Positions 37,097-44,707 of a stretch of 64,000 bases of DNA are shown piece by piece. Under the pieces are notes generated by a model that searched no databases, was not told the origin of the DNA, and saw nothing but the letters and a program-made list of their open reading frames with translations. The stretch spans positions 1-64,000 of the forward strand of contig CACYTH010000001.1 of the NCBI GenBank assembly GCA_902777325.1, in the 5' to 3' direction. This DNA comes from an uncultured Coriobacteriaceae bacterium. GTDB taxonomy: Bacteria > Actinomycetota > Coriobacteriia > Coriobacteriales > Atopobiaceae. Position numbers and translations under genes: made by a program. The number at the start of each line of letters is the position of its first letter. Positions within the stretch are counted from its first letter, which is position 1.

Positions 37097-38953
37097 GTGC
37101 CTCACCTCATCAACCACAGCAGTCTGCCACAGCGCACCTTTGCCGCAGCTCTCTGCTGCACCCTCTCCCTTGCGGCCTTTCCGTGCTACGCGCAGGCGGC
37201 ACCCACATCTCAGGAGCTTGCCCAGGAGCGAAAGGAGCTCGAGGCGGAGCTCGCGGAGGCGCAAGGCCAGCTCGACCAGCTTGAGGGCGAGATCGAGGAG
37301 ATCCAGCAGGAGCTGGCGGAGCGAGAGGCCCAGCTCGAGGCCACGCGAGAAGAGGCCGACGCGACGAAGGTGCAGGTAGACGAGACCAACCAGCAGCTCA
37401 CGGAGAGGCGCGGCGAGCTGGGCAGCCACATGCGCGACAGCTACAAGATGGGCTCCTCCAACCTGATGCGCTTCCTGTTAGGCGCAACGAGCTTCGAGGA
37501 CCTCGCAAGCCGCATCTACTACCTCGACAAGGTCAGCGAGGCGAGGGCCGAGGAGATCGACGAGGTCAACAGGCTCGCGGCGGAGCTCGCCACCCGTCAG
37601 CAGGAGCTCGAGGAGGCGCAGGCGCGCCAGCAGGCCGAGGTCGAGGAGGTCGAGTCGAAGACCACCGAGTACGAGGACATGATCGCCCAGGCCCAGGAAT
37701 ACTATGACGGCCTCGACGAGGAGGTCCGCGCCAAGATCGCCGAGGAGGAGGCCGCGCGAGAAGCCGAGGAGGCGGCGCGCAAGGCTGCTGAGGAGGCCGC
37801 GCGCAAGGCCGAGGAGGAGCAGAAGTCCAAGGACTCCGGCTCTGGCACGGCAGCCGGCGGCGCGACGTCCGCGAGCCCGTCCTCAGAGGCCACTTCCACG
37901 CAAGACTTCGGGTCCGTTTCCTCCGTCTCGGTCGCCTCCGGCGTGTACGAGCAGTCAGAGCCCGCAATGGTCGGGTTCAACACCCAGAGCTACACCACCG
38001 TCGCAAACCAGTACTTTGGCATCCAGTCGTCCAAGAACTACCAGCACATGGGCAACTACAACAGCAGCAAGCAGCGCCTGAGCTATGCGGGCGGTGACAT
38101 GAGCCTCGAGTTCGAGACCTACGTCCAGCTTCCCGTCACCCTCGACTACTCCGGTGACCTGGGCAACCCGCAGGCAGTGTGCATCAGTGCGGACGGGTCC
38201 ACGGCCTACGTCTCCTATCCCGAGGGCCATAGCCACGACAGCTCGCAGATGGGTCGCATCGTCAGATACAACCTCGCCCTGCTGCGTGAGTACGGCGCGA
38301 TGGAGGGCGACATGTCCGCGTTCGCGACGGGCGTGCGCCTGGGTGACGAGAAGTGGCGCAGCTGCATGACGGTGGGACCGCGGATCAACATGGGCCACGG
38401 GCAGTGCATGGCCATCGACCCCTCGACAGGCTACCTGTGGCTGTCTACCAGGGGCGCGTCCGAGTACAGCGACCTTACGCTCATCGACACCGGCTCGCTC
38501 AGCGCCGTCCGCCAGATTCGCTTCCACACTGGTGGCACCGACTTCGGGTCCGTCATCACCTTCGACGAGTACGGCAACTTCTACTACGTCAAGCGTTCCG
38601 GCTCCACGTGGGGCAGCTCCCCCGCCGGGTCGCTGCGCATCTACCAGGGCCGCATCAGCGACAATCTGGACAAGGTCCTCATCAAGCTCCTTCCGCAGAG
38701 CGTGAAGAACCCCGCAGGCACCACGCTTCAGAGCGTCTCGTGGGACACCACCACCGACACCCTCTACGTGATCAACGACTCCGCCATACTGGCCGTGAGC
38801 ATGAACCCGCTGCTGAGCGGAAGCCTCACCGCGGGAAACGTGCGCACGGAGTTCTTCAGTCCGCTCCGCGAGTTCGAGGGCATGGCCTTCGATGCGGGCG
38901 GTAGGGCCTATCTCCTGGTGAACCGCCAGGCCGAGCTCATGTGCCTGGGTTAG
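37097..38953 (+). CDS. Secreted coiled-coil protein fused to a propeller-like domain
   Basis: A 618-residue exported protein. It has a signal peptide (about residues 1-35, cleavage likely after AQA), then a long Glu/Ala/Lys coiled coil (about 38-250) with the internal segment YKMGSSNLMRFLLGATSFED, typical of the CC domain of PcsB/EnvC-type hydrolase activators that bind FtsX. A Gly/Ser/Thr linker (about 250-290) is followed by a roughly 320-residue domain with repeated beta-strand blocks (SADGSTAYVSYPEG, ATGYLWLS-like, DEYGNFYYVK, DTLYVINDS, GRAYLLVN). This looks like a beta-propeller, possibly of the helveticin J type. The usual CHAP or NlpC/P60 catalytic domain is absent. The start is a GTG at 37097 with GGAAGG upstream. 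Function unknown; a wall-associated binding protein is the best guess. Confidence 0.7.
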   Translation: MPHLINHSSLPQRTFAAALCCTLSLAAFPCYAQAAPTSQELAQERKELEAELAEAQGQLDQLEGEIEEIQQELAEREAQLEATREEADATKVQVDETNQQLTERRGELGSHMRDSYKMGSSNLMRFLLGATSFEDLASRIYYLDKVSEARAEEIDEVNRLAAELATRQQELEEAQARQQAEVEEVESKTTEYEDMIAQAQEYYDGLDEEVRAKIAEEEAAREAEEAARKAAEEAARKAEEEQKSKDSGSGTAAGGATSASPSSEATSTQDFGSVSSVSVASGVYEQSEPAMVGFNTQSYTTVANQYFGIQSSKNYQHMGNYNSSKQRLSYAGGDMSLEFETYVQLPVTLDYSGDLGNPQAVCISADGSTAYVSYPEGHSHDSSQMGRIVRYNLALLREYGAMEGDMSAFATGVRLGDEKWRSCMTVGPRINMGHGQCMAIDPSTGYLWLSTRGASEYSDLTLIDTGSLSAVRQIRFHTGGTDFGSVITFDEYGNFYYVKRSGSTWGSSPAGSLRIYQGRISDNLDKVLIKLLPQSVKNPAGTTLQSVSWDTTTDTLYVINDSAILAVSMNPLLSGSLTAGNVRTEFFSPLREFEGMAFDAGGRAYLLVNRQAELMCLG

Positions 38954-39028
38954 GCGCAAGACAACGGAAGACACCCTGGGCGCTTGGCCTCCATCCTTGC
39001 CACTGCCCCGCTCCTCGCATAATTATAC

Positions 39029-39073
39029 GTACACCTGTTCTGGTTTTGGAGTATACTGACAGAACAGTTGTAC
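39029..39073 (+). promoter_or_regulatory. Promoter flanked by paired LexA-like boxes
   Basis: GTACACCTGTTCTG at 39029-39042 and CAGAACAGTTGTAC at 39060-39073 are inverted copies matching at 13 of 14 positions. Each is itself close to the LexA box form GAAC-N4-GTTC (one change each). Their centres are 33 bp apart, about three helical turns. A TATACT -10 hexamer (39052-39057) lies between them, so repressor bound at both would cover the promoter. The downstream genes are DNA-repair-type, which supports SOS control. Confidence 0.6.
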
Positions 39074-39086
39074 GAGAGGAGCGCGC

Positions 39087-40454
39087 GTGGACACCCTCGC
39101 AAAGCTAGACATACTGGCCGAGGCGGCACGCTATGACGTGGCCTGCACCTCGTCGGGCGTGAGCCGGCCTGCCAAGGCGGGCATGGTGGGCAACGCCTCC
39201 CCTGCCGGATGCTGCCACTCGTTCACGCCGGACGGCCGTTGCGTCACGCTGCTCAAGGTGCTCATGTCCAACGTCTGTAGCTACGACTGCGCCTACTGCG
39301 TCAACCGTCGGCAGGCCACGTGCGCGCGGGCCACCTTCGCCCCGCGCGAGCTCGCAGAGCTCACGGTGGACTTCTACAAGCGCAACTACATCGAGGGGCT
39401 CTTTCTCTCGTCGGGGGTTCTGGGCACGCCAGATGCCACCACCGAGCGCATGATCGAGTGCCTGCGCGTCCTGCGGGAGGAGCTGCTCTTTAACGGGTAC
39501 GTGCACGCCAAGGTCATCCCCGGCACCTCGCCCGAGCTCGTGGACTCGCTCGGTCGCCTTGCGGACCGTCTCTCCGTCAACCTCGAGCTGCCCAGCGCAG
39601 GCTCGCTCTCGCGCCTCTGCCCCGAGAAGCAGCGCCAGCAGGTGCTTGGGCCCATGGGGCAGATCCGGCACACCCGCGACCAGGAGGAGACTGCGCTTTT
39701 GGCCTCGGGCAAGCGCACGAGAAGGCGCGCCCTGCCCACTCACGAGCAGGAGGGACTTGCGCTCGGCGCCGGCGCCAACAGGCTCACCCTCCGCCCGCGC
39801 TCCCAGGTGTCCGCGCGCAGGCGCAGCTTTGCGCCGGCCGGCCAGTCCACGCAGCTCATCATCGGCGCCACACCAGAGACCGACAACCACATCCTGCAGC
39901 TCTCGCAGTCCCTCTACCAGCACTTTGATCTCAAGCGCGTCTTCTTCTCGGCCTACATGCCCATGGTGGCGGACGCCGGGCTCCCCGCGCGCGAGACCCC
40001 CGTGCCCCTGCGCCGCGAGCATCGCCTCTACCAGGCAGACTGGCTCATGCGCTACTACGCATTCACGCCCGACGAGCTGGCAACCCCCGAGGAGCCCTGG
40101 CTCGACCTCGATGTCGACCCAAAGCTCGCCTGGGCGCTGCGGCATATCGATCGGTTTCCGGTGGAGGTCATGGACGCGTCCCTAACAGACCTTCTGCGCG
40201 TGCCGGGGATAGGGCCCGTGGGCGCGCGCCGCATCCTGGCGGCACGGCGGTCGGGACCCCTGAGCTTCGAGGACCTGCGGGCGCTCAAGGTGACACTCAA
40301 ACGGGCGTGCCATTTTCTGACGGTCGCAGGCAAACGCGACGAGAGCTGCCCCCTTGATGTGGGGCTGATACGCGAGAAGGTGATAGCGGATGCCCGACAG
40401 AGTGCCTACAACCGCACCAGGCGCATGGCGGAGGGCCAGCTCAGCCTCTTCTGA
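39087..40454 (+). CDS. Putative DNA modification/repair radical SAM protein (TIGR03916-like)
   Basis: A 455-residue radical SAM enzyme with the cluster motif CSYDCAYC (Cys 64, 68, 71) and a C-terminal helix-hairpin-helix at about 366-388 (LLRVPGIGPVGARRI), which binds DNA non-specifically. This combination fits the TIGR03916 family, described as a putative DNA modification/repair protein that is paired with a TIGR03915/DUF4130 protein, as here. The chemistry is not known. The start is a GTG at 39087 with GAGAGGAG upstream. It lies just behind a LexA-flanked promoter and its 3' end is followed or overlapped by the partner gene. Confidence 0.88.
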   Translation: MDTLAKLDILAEAARYDVACTSSGVSRPAKAGMVGNASPAGCCHSFTPDGRCVTLLKVLMSNVCSYDCAYCVNRRQATCARATFAPRELAELTVDFYKRNYIEGLFLSSGVLGTPDATTERMIECLRVLREELLFNGYVHAKVIPGTSPELVDSLGRLADRLSVNLELPSAGSLSRLCPEKQRQQVLGPMGQIRHTRDQEETALLASGKRTRRRALPTHEQEGLALGAGANRLTLRPRSQVSARRRSFAPAGQSTQLIIGATPETDNHILQLSQSLYQHFDLKRVFFSAYMPMVADAGLPARETPVPLRREHRLYQADWLMRYYAFTPDELATPEEPWLDLDVDPKLAWALRHIDRFPVEVMDASLTDLLRVPGIGPVGARRILAARRSGPLSFEDLRALKVTLKRACHFLTVAGKRDESCPLDVGLIREKVIADARQSAYNRTRRMAEGQLSLF

Positions 40455-41517
40455 CCGGCACCTCTCCCCTGCCACGCAGCAGGTGCCTGGCAGCGTTGCC
40501 GCCTGCGCCGCCCACGTCTCCTACCAGCTGTCGCTCGCTCGACCGGTGGCGCTCGCCTGCGACGCCTCGGCGGAGGGCGTGCTTGCGGCCATCGGCATCA
40601 CTTACCTTGCGCACGCGCGCGAGGGACAGCTTCGCCTCGCACGTGCCGAGGGGCTACAGCCCAGGATCGGCGAGCAGGTGGTACTTGCACCAAGCCCCAT
40701 CGAGCCAGAGACCGTCGCCTTCGCGACGCGCGTGCTCTCCGGCTTTGCGCGCACCGTCACCACGGGCTGCAGGAGACAGCGGGACGGGCTGTGCCCCGCC
40801 AGCTGCGACCACCGCTGCGTGTACCGCATCGCCCTTGCCTGCGCCTCTGACTCCCCCACCATGCCCGAGGTGGTGCATCGCTACGTGCGTCTCGGCTTTG
40901 CACAGGACTCGCGCGTCCGCACGCTCATCACCGACAGGCGCGTTGCCGACTTCGACGATCTCGCCCGCCACGTGCTCGGCGAGTGCGAGCACACGAGGCA
41001 GTTCGTCAGGTTCTCCCACATGGCAGACGGGTCGTTTGCCGCCAGCTTCTCTCCTTCCGCCAACACCATCCCCCTGATGGCACGGCACTTTGCCGCCCGC
41101 ATGCGACAGGAGCGCTTTGTGATCGCGGACCCTCGGCACCGTGTGGCGGCGTTCCACGCCGAGGGCGCCAAGCGCTGCGAGCTGGCACGCCTTGACGGAC
41201 AGCTGCTCAAGGCGCTCGTCCGGATGGACGACCTCGCCGACGACGAGCCCTACGTGCGCGCGATGTGGCAGCGCTTCTACCGCGGCACCTCGCTCCCCGG
41301 GCGCGACAAGAGCCAGCGCGGATACGACTTGCGCACCAAATGGATGCCCCAGCGTCTGTGGGATGGCCTGTACGAGCTCGGGCAAGATGCGCCAGATGCC
41401 CCCGTTCCCGCACGCTACGATGGGAACGCCACAGACATGCCCCGCATACGCGAAGCGGCCCCCTCCTCACGGAGGGAGCCGCCCCTTAGGTGCTCTATGG
41501 TGTCAGGTCGCGACTAG
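40390..41517 (+). CDS. DUF4130/TIGR03915-family DNA metabolism protein
   Basis: Partner of the radical SAM gene; the family is annotated only as probable DNA metabolism and in other bacteria can be fused to UdgX-type uracil-DNA glycosylase. The recognisable domain starts near ALACDASAEGVLAAI and ends near WMPQRLWDGLYELG. A cluster of four cysteines (127, 135, 139, 143; C-X7-C-X3-C-X3-C) suggests a metal or iron-sulfur site. The start is uncertain: the ATG at 40390 overlaps the upstream gene by 65 bases and has GAAGG upstream, while GTG codons at 40483 and 40546 would begin nearer the domain. The gene is convergent with divIVA, and the two stops share the bases CTAG. Confidence 0.78.
   Translation: MPDRVPTTAPGAWRRASSASSDRHLSPATQQVPGSVAACAAHVSYQLSLARPVALACDASAEGVLAAIGITYLAHAREGQLRLARAEGLQPRIGEQVVLAPSPIEPETVAFATRVLSGFARTVTTGCRRQRDGLCPASCDHRCVYRIALACASDSPTMPEVVHRYVRLGFAQDSRVRTLITDRRVADFDDLARHVLGECEHTRQFVRFSHMADGSFAASFSPSANTIPLMARHFAARMRQERFVIADPRHRVAAFHAEGAKRCELARLDGQLLKALVRMDDLADDEPYVRAMWQRFYRGTSLPGRDKSQRGYDLRTKWMPQRLWDGLYELGQDAPDAPVPARYDGNATDMPRIREAAPSSRREPPLRCSMVSGRD
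41455..41482 (-). terminator. Hairpin at the end of divIVA, inside the opposing gene
   Basis: On the minus strand GCGGC and CCCTCC pair with GGAGGG and GCCGC around a TGAG-type loop, 31 bases after the divIVA stop. There is no T-run. The same bases encode the C-terminal tail of the DUF4130-type protein. Confidence 0.45.
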
Positions 41518-42194
41518 TCGAGATCGCCGAAGTCGTCGAAGTCGTCAGCGGCGGGCGCTGCAGGAGCGACGGTCGCAGGCGCGAAGACGGTCGCGTTGGG
41601 TGCCGGCTGAGCGGCAGGAGCAGTGTAGGTGGCGCCGGAGGGGGTACCGAGGGTCTGCTCGGGGAAGACGGAGTCCGCGTCGTCCATGAAGTGCTGCAGG
41701 AGCTTCTTGTACTCGGAGCGGAAGTCCTCGCGAGACTGCTTGAGGCGGTCGATCTCGTCGAGCTCCTTCTGCTTCTCGGCAAGTGCCTGGCGGATGACCT
41801 CGCGGGCCTTGCGGTCGGCCTCGTTGCGGATGTTGTCCGCGTTGTTGCGGGCCTCGTCGACGAGCTGATCGGCGCTCTGCTGGGCGAGGATCAGCACGCG
41901 AGAGATCTGGCTCTCGGATGCGGAGTAGTTGTTCTGCGGTGCGCTGACCTGGACGGCGGGCGCCGCGGGGGCAGCCGCAGCCTGCTCGCGCAGCTGGGCG
42001 ACCTGAGCCTGGGCGGCAGCGGCCTGCTGCTCGGAAGCCGTCAGGCGGTCGCGCAGGTCCTTGATCTTCTTGAGCATCGCGTCGACCTCGGCGGAAAGCT
42101 GGTCGAGAAACTCGTCGACCTCATCGGTGTCGTAGCCATGCTTCTTGGCCTCTGAGAATGTCTTCTGCTCGATGTCTGCCGGAGTGATAGCCAT
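41514..42194 (-). CDS. divIVA: DivIVA/Wag31-family polar growth and division protein
   Basis: Membrane-curvature-sensing coiled-coil protein that marks poles and septa. The 226-residue protein begins with the DivIVA lipid-binding domain (ITPADIEQKTFSEAKKHGYD followed by EVDEFLDQL), has two coiled coils (about 30-75 and 95-170) separated by an Ala/Pro-rich linker, and ends in an Ala/Pro/Thr tail closing with acidic DDFDDFGDLD. The start ATG at 42194 has AAAGGGAG upstream. It is the last gene of the division cluster but has its own promoter region with a direct repeat. Confidence 0.95.
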   Translation of the reverse strand: MAITPADIEQKTFSEAKKHGYDTDEVDEFLDQLSAEVDAMLKKIKDLRDRLTASEQQAAAAQAQVAQLREQAAAAPAAPAVQVSAPQNNYSASESQISRVLILAQQSADQLVDEARNNADNIRNEADRKAREVIRQALAEKQKELDEIDRLKQSREDFRSEYKKLLQHFMDDADSVFPEQTLGTPSGATYTAPAAQPAPNATVFAPATVAPAAPAADDFDDFGDLD

Positions 42195-42243
42195 GTTTTT
42201 GCTCCCTTTCGGTTATGAGTCGGCCGCGCCCGTCTGCTGCCGC

Positions 42244-42285
42244 ATGCCAACCAGTATACAGCCAGTCCTATGCCAACCAGTATAC
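42244..42285 (-). promoter_or_regulatory. divIVA promoter region with a 16-bp perfect direct repeat
   Basis: atgccaaccagtatac occurs at 42244-42259 and again at 42270-42285, 26 bp apart. On the minus strand each copy carries a TATACT hexamer. The upstream one (42279-42284) has TTATTG 17 bases before it, overlapping the end of yggT. The repeat could give tandem promoters or two sites for one regulator. Confidence 0.5.
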
Positions 42286-42293
42286 CCGCTTTC

Positions 42294-42554
42294 CTACAAG
42301 CCAATAATCAAACGCTTGACAAGGTCAAGAACAATGATTGCGATCATGGGCGAGAAGTCCAAACGCATGCCCGAGCCGCCCACGCTCGGGATGAGCCTCC
42401 TGAAGATGTCGACGAAGGGGTCGACGATGCTTCGGAGGGCCTGATAGAAGTCTCCCACGACGCCGCCCACCGGAAACCAGGACAGGATGCACTCGGCGAG
42501 GATGAGCAGCTCGTAGAAGTCGACCAGCCTATAGAGAACGTACGCGAGTCGCAT
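42294..42554 (-). CDS. YggT family membrane protein
   Basis: An 86-residue membrane protein with two hydrophobic segments and the YggT pattern (LAECILSWFP and DPFVDIFRRLIPSVGG). YggT genes sit between sepF/proC and divIVA in many Gram-positive bacteria and are linked to osmotic tolerance and division. The gene starts 3 bases after the proC stop. Confidence 0.92.
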   Translation of the reverse strand: MRLAYVLYRLVDFYELLILAECILSWFPVGGVVGDFYQALRSIVDPFVDIFRRLIPSVGGSGMRLDFSPMIAIIVLDLVKRLIIGL

Positions 42555-42557
42555 GCC

Positions 42558-43367
42558 CTACCCCTTCGCAAGCTCGCGCGTGCGCTCGAGCGCGGCATCC
42601 ACCGCATCGTTGGTGCAGGTCCACAGCTCGCACTCCATCGCGTCGAGCGCGGCGGCCGTGGTGCCTCCCGGAGAGGTGACCTTCTCCATGTAGGCACGGG
42701 GATGCTCCCCGGACTGCAGGAGCTGCGTGGCAACGCCACCCATGGTCGCCAGGACCATCTCGCGGCAGGCGGCAGCCGGAAGGCCGGCGCGCACGCCAGC
42801 GCGCGTGAGGTCGTCTACGAAGAGGGCGAAGAAGGCCGGGCCGCATCCGGTGATGGCGCCCGCGACGTCAAGCTGCGCCTCGGTCATGAGCTGTGCCGAT
42901 CCAAGGGCCGCAAAGAGCGCCTGGACGAGACGCCCGTCGTCTGATAACGCTGACGCGCCGGGGCACACCGCCGTGGCCCCGGAGAGGACCTGCAGCGGAA
43001 GGTTGGGCATGACGCGTACCACGCGAGCGCCCGGAAGGGCACCCTCGAGCGTGGCCAGCTTGACGCCTGCGGCGATGGAGACCACGAGCCTGCCCTCGAG
43101 CGAGCCCGCGAGCTGCGCGAGAACGCCGGGAAGCACCTGCGGCTTCACCGCAAGCACCAGCACGTCTGCGTCAAGGCCGACGAGCTCGTCGAGGTCGTCG
43201 CAGCACCTGATGCCAAGCTCGGCCAGAGGCGCCAGGGCAGCCTCGGCAAGGTCGAAGGCGCTGACGGACGAGGCGTCCATGGCACCAGAGGCGACCAGGC
43301 CCCTCGCTATGGCACCGCCCATCGATCCCGCGCCCACGACGCTTACGCTTGCACCCTTGAGGTCCAT
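42558..43367 (-). CDS. proC: Pyrroline-5-carboxylate reductase
   Basis: Reduces pyrroline-5-carboxylate to proline with NAD(P)H. The 269-residue protein has the Rossmann motif VVGAGSMGGAIARG at the N-terminus and the signature SPGGTTAAALDAME near the C-terminus. Length is standard. The position between sepF and yggT is common in Gram-positive division clusters although the enzyme is metabolic. Confidence 0.95.
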   Translation of the reverse strand: MDLKGASVSVVGAGSMGGAIARGLVASGAMDASSVSAFDLAEAALAPLAELGIRCCDDLDELVGLDADVLVLAVKPQVLPGVLAQLAGSLEGRLVVSIAAGVKLATLEGALPGARVVRVMPNLPLQVLSGATAVCPGASALSDDGRLVQALFAALGSAQLMTEAQLDVAGAITGCGPAFFALFVDDLTRAGVRAGLPAAACREMVLATMGGVATQLLQSGEHPRAYMEKVTSPGGTTAAALDAMECELWTCTNDAVDAALERTRELAKG

Positions 43368-43371
43368 CGTA

Positions 43372-43923
43372 CTACCTCGTCAGGGTTCCGTCGGCAGCGA
43401 GGCGGTCGAGGTCGGCCTGCGAGATGCTCAGGCCAGCCGGCAGCACGGCGAAAACGCGGTCGCCGAGCTCCTCGACCGATCCGTTGATGCCGAACGACAG
43501 GCCGAAGCAGAAGTCGAGGATGCGCTTGGCGACCTCGAGGTCGGTCTGCTTGAAGACGAGAACGACCGGCTGGTTGGTGCGGACGCGGCGCACGACCATC
43601 TGCACGTCGTCATAGGCGACCGGACGCAGCACGTACGGGGGAAGCTGGCCAGAGGAGACGCGCGGAGCCATCTCCTCGCGGTCGTAGTCGTCATAGCGGT
43701 CGTACGAGCGACGCTCGGGCTCGTAGGCCGGCTTGGTGGTCTCGTTCAGGGGACGGCCGGAACGGGTGTAGACGGAGACGCTGTCGGCCTCGGGGCGACG
43801 GGTGTTGCCCAGGATGCCAGAGCCCGACTCCTCCTCGTCCTCGAGCTCGTCGTAGTCGTCGTCATAGTAATCGTCATCAGGGTTACCGAGGATCCGGTCC
43901 TTAAGGTTATCGAGGAAGCCCAT
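43372..43923 (-). CDS. sepF: Cell division protein SepF
   Basis: Membrane anchor for FtsZ in bacteria without FtsA. The 183-residue protein begins with the amphipathic membrane-targeting helix MGFLDNLKDRIL, has an acidic, Tyr/Asp-rich linker (about 15-90) and the C-terminal dimerising SepF domain (about 95-170) with the block PVVLVFKQTD. No ftsA was found in the window, so SepF is probably the main FtsZ tether here. It is 46 bases downstream of yggS. Confidence 0.95.
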   Translation of the reverse strand: MGFLDNLKDRILGNPDDDYYDDDYDELEDEEESGSGILGNTRRPEADSVSVYTRSGRPLNETTKPAYEPERRSYDRYDDYDREEMAPRVSSGQLPPYVLRPVAYDDVQMVVRRVRTNQPVVLVFKQTDLEVAKRILDFCFGLSFGINGSVEELGDRVFAVLPAGLSISQADLDRLAADGTLTR

Positions 43924-43969
43924 TTTGTCTAGCCTTTCTCTTGGGTGCCCCTTGGGGCACTGTCGATAC

Positions 43970-44707
43970 CTATTGAACGTCGAGCGGATAGGCCGGGTCG
44001 AACACGACCCTGCCCAGCCTCACGAGGGTCGACCCCTCCTCGACGGCAATACCAAAGTCGTCGCTCATGCCACACGAGAGCGTGTCGAGTGGCAGACCAG
44101 AGCGCACGCGCAGCTCGTCACGCAGCTCGCGCAGGCCACAGAAGGTGGCACGCGCCGCCGCGGCGTCGTGGGCGGGCGCCATGGCCATGAGCCCCTCGAT
44201 CGAGAGGCCCGGAAGCGCAAGCAGCTCGTCGAGCTGCTCGGTCACCTCGGACGGCGCGAAGCCGCCCTTGGACTGCTCGCCGCTCACGTTGACCTCGAGC
44301 AGGGTGCGCACGCTCGTCTCGCCCGCCACGGCACGCTTGGAGATGGCCTCTGCCAGGTGCAGCGACGAGACGGAGTGGATGAGATACGCGATGCCGACGA
44401 CCTGCTTGACCTTGTTGGTCTGCAGGTTGCCGATCATGTCGAGGCGCACGTCCCGCATGCCTTCCATCTCGGCGATGGCCTGCGCCTTGCGGCGAAGCTC
44501 CTGGGGACGGTTCTCGGCGAAGCCGGCATAGCCGGCACGCCATGCGCAGACGAGCTTGTCTACGTCGACGGTCTTGGACACGCCCAGCACCGTGACCTCG
44601 GAGGCATCGCGGCCGGCGCGGCTGGCGGCCTGGCCCACGAGCTCCATGATCTGGGCGCGGCGCTCTGCGACAAACGCCTCGTAGCCCATGCGCTCCTCGT
44701 CCGTCAT
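43970..44707 (-). CDS. YggS-family pyridoxal phosphate-binding protein
   Basis: A 245-residue member of the YggS/PLPBP family, which keeps pyridoxal phosphate and amino acid pools balanced but has no known enzyme activity. It has the PLP lysine in LGVSKTVD and the family motifs GENRPQE-like (FAENRPQEL), MIGNLQTNK and SCGMSDDF. The start ATG at 44707 overlaps the stop of pgeF as ATGA and has AGGTGAG upstream. An internal Met (MGYEAF) is a possible alternative start. Confidence 0.95.
   Translation of the reverse strand: MTDEERMGYEAFVAERRAQIMELVGQAASRAGRDASEVTVLGVSKTVDVDKLVCAWRAGYAGFAENRPQELRRKAQAIAEMEGMRDVRLDMIGNLQTNKVKQVVGIAYLIHSVSSLHLAEAISKRAVAGETSVRTLLEVNVSGEQSKGGFAPSEVTEQLDELLALPGLSIEGLMAMAPAHDAAAARATFCGLRELRDELRVRSGLPLDTLSCGMSDDFGIAVEEGSTLVRLGRVVFDPAYPLDVQ

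Noticed and set aside
37700..37870. Glu/Ala repeat run in the secreted protein as a microsatellite or CRISPR-like array
   Set aside because: The repetition is codon-level coiled-coil composition with no constant repeat-spacer structure.
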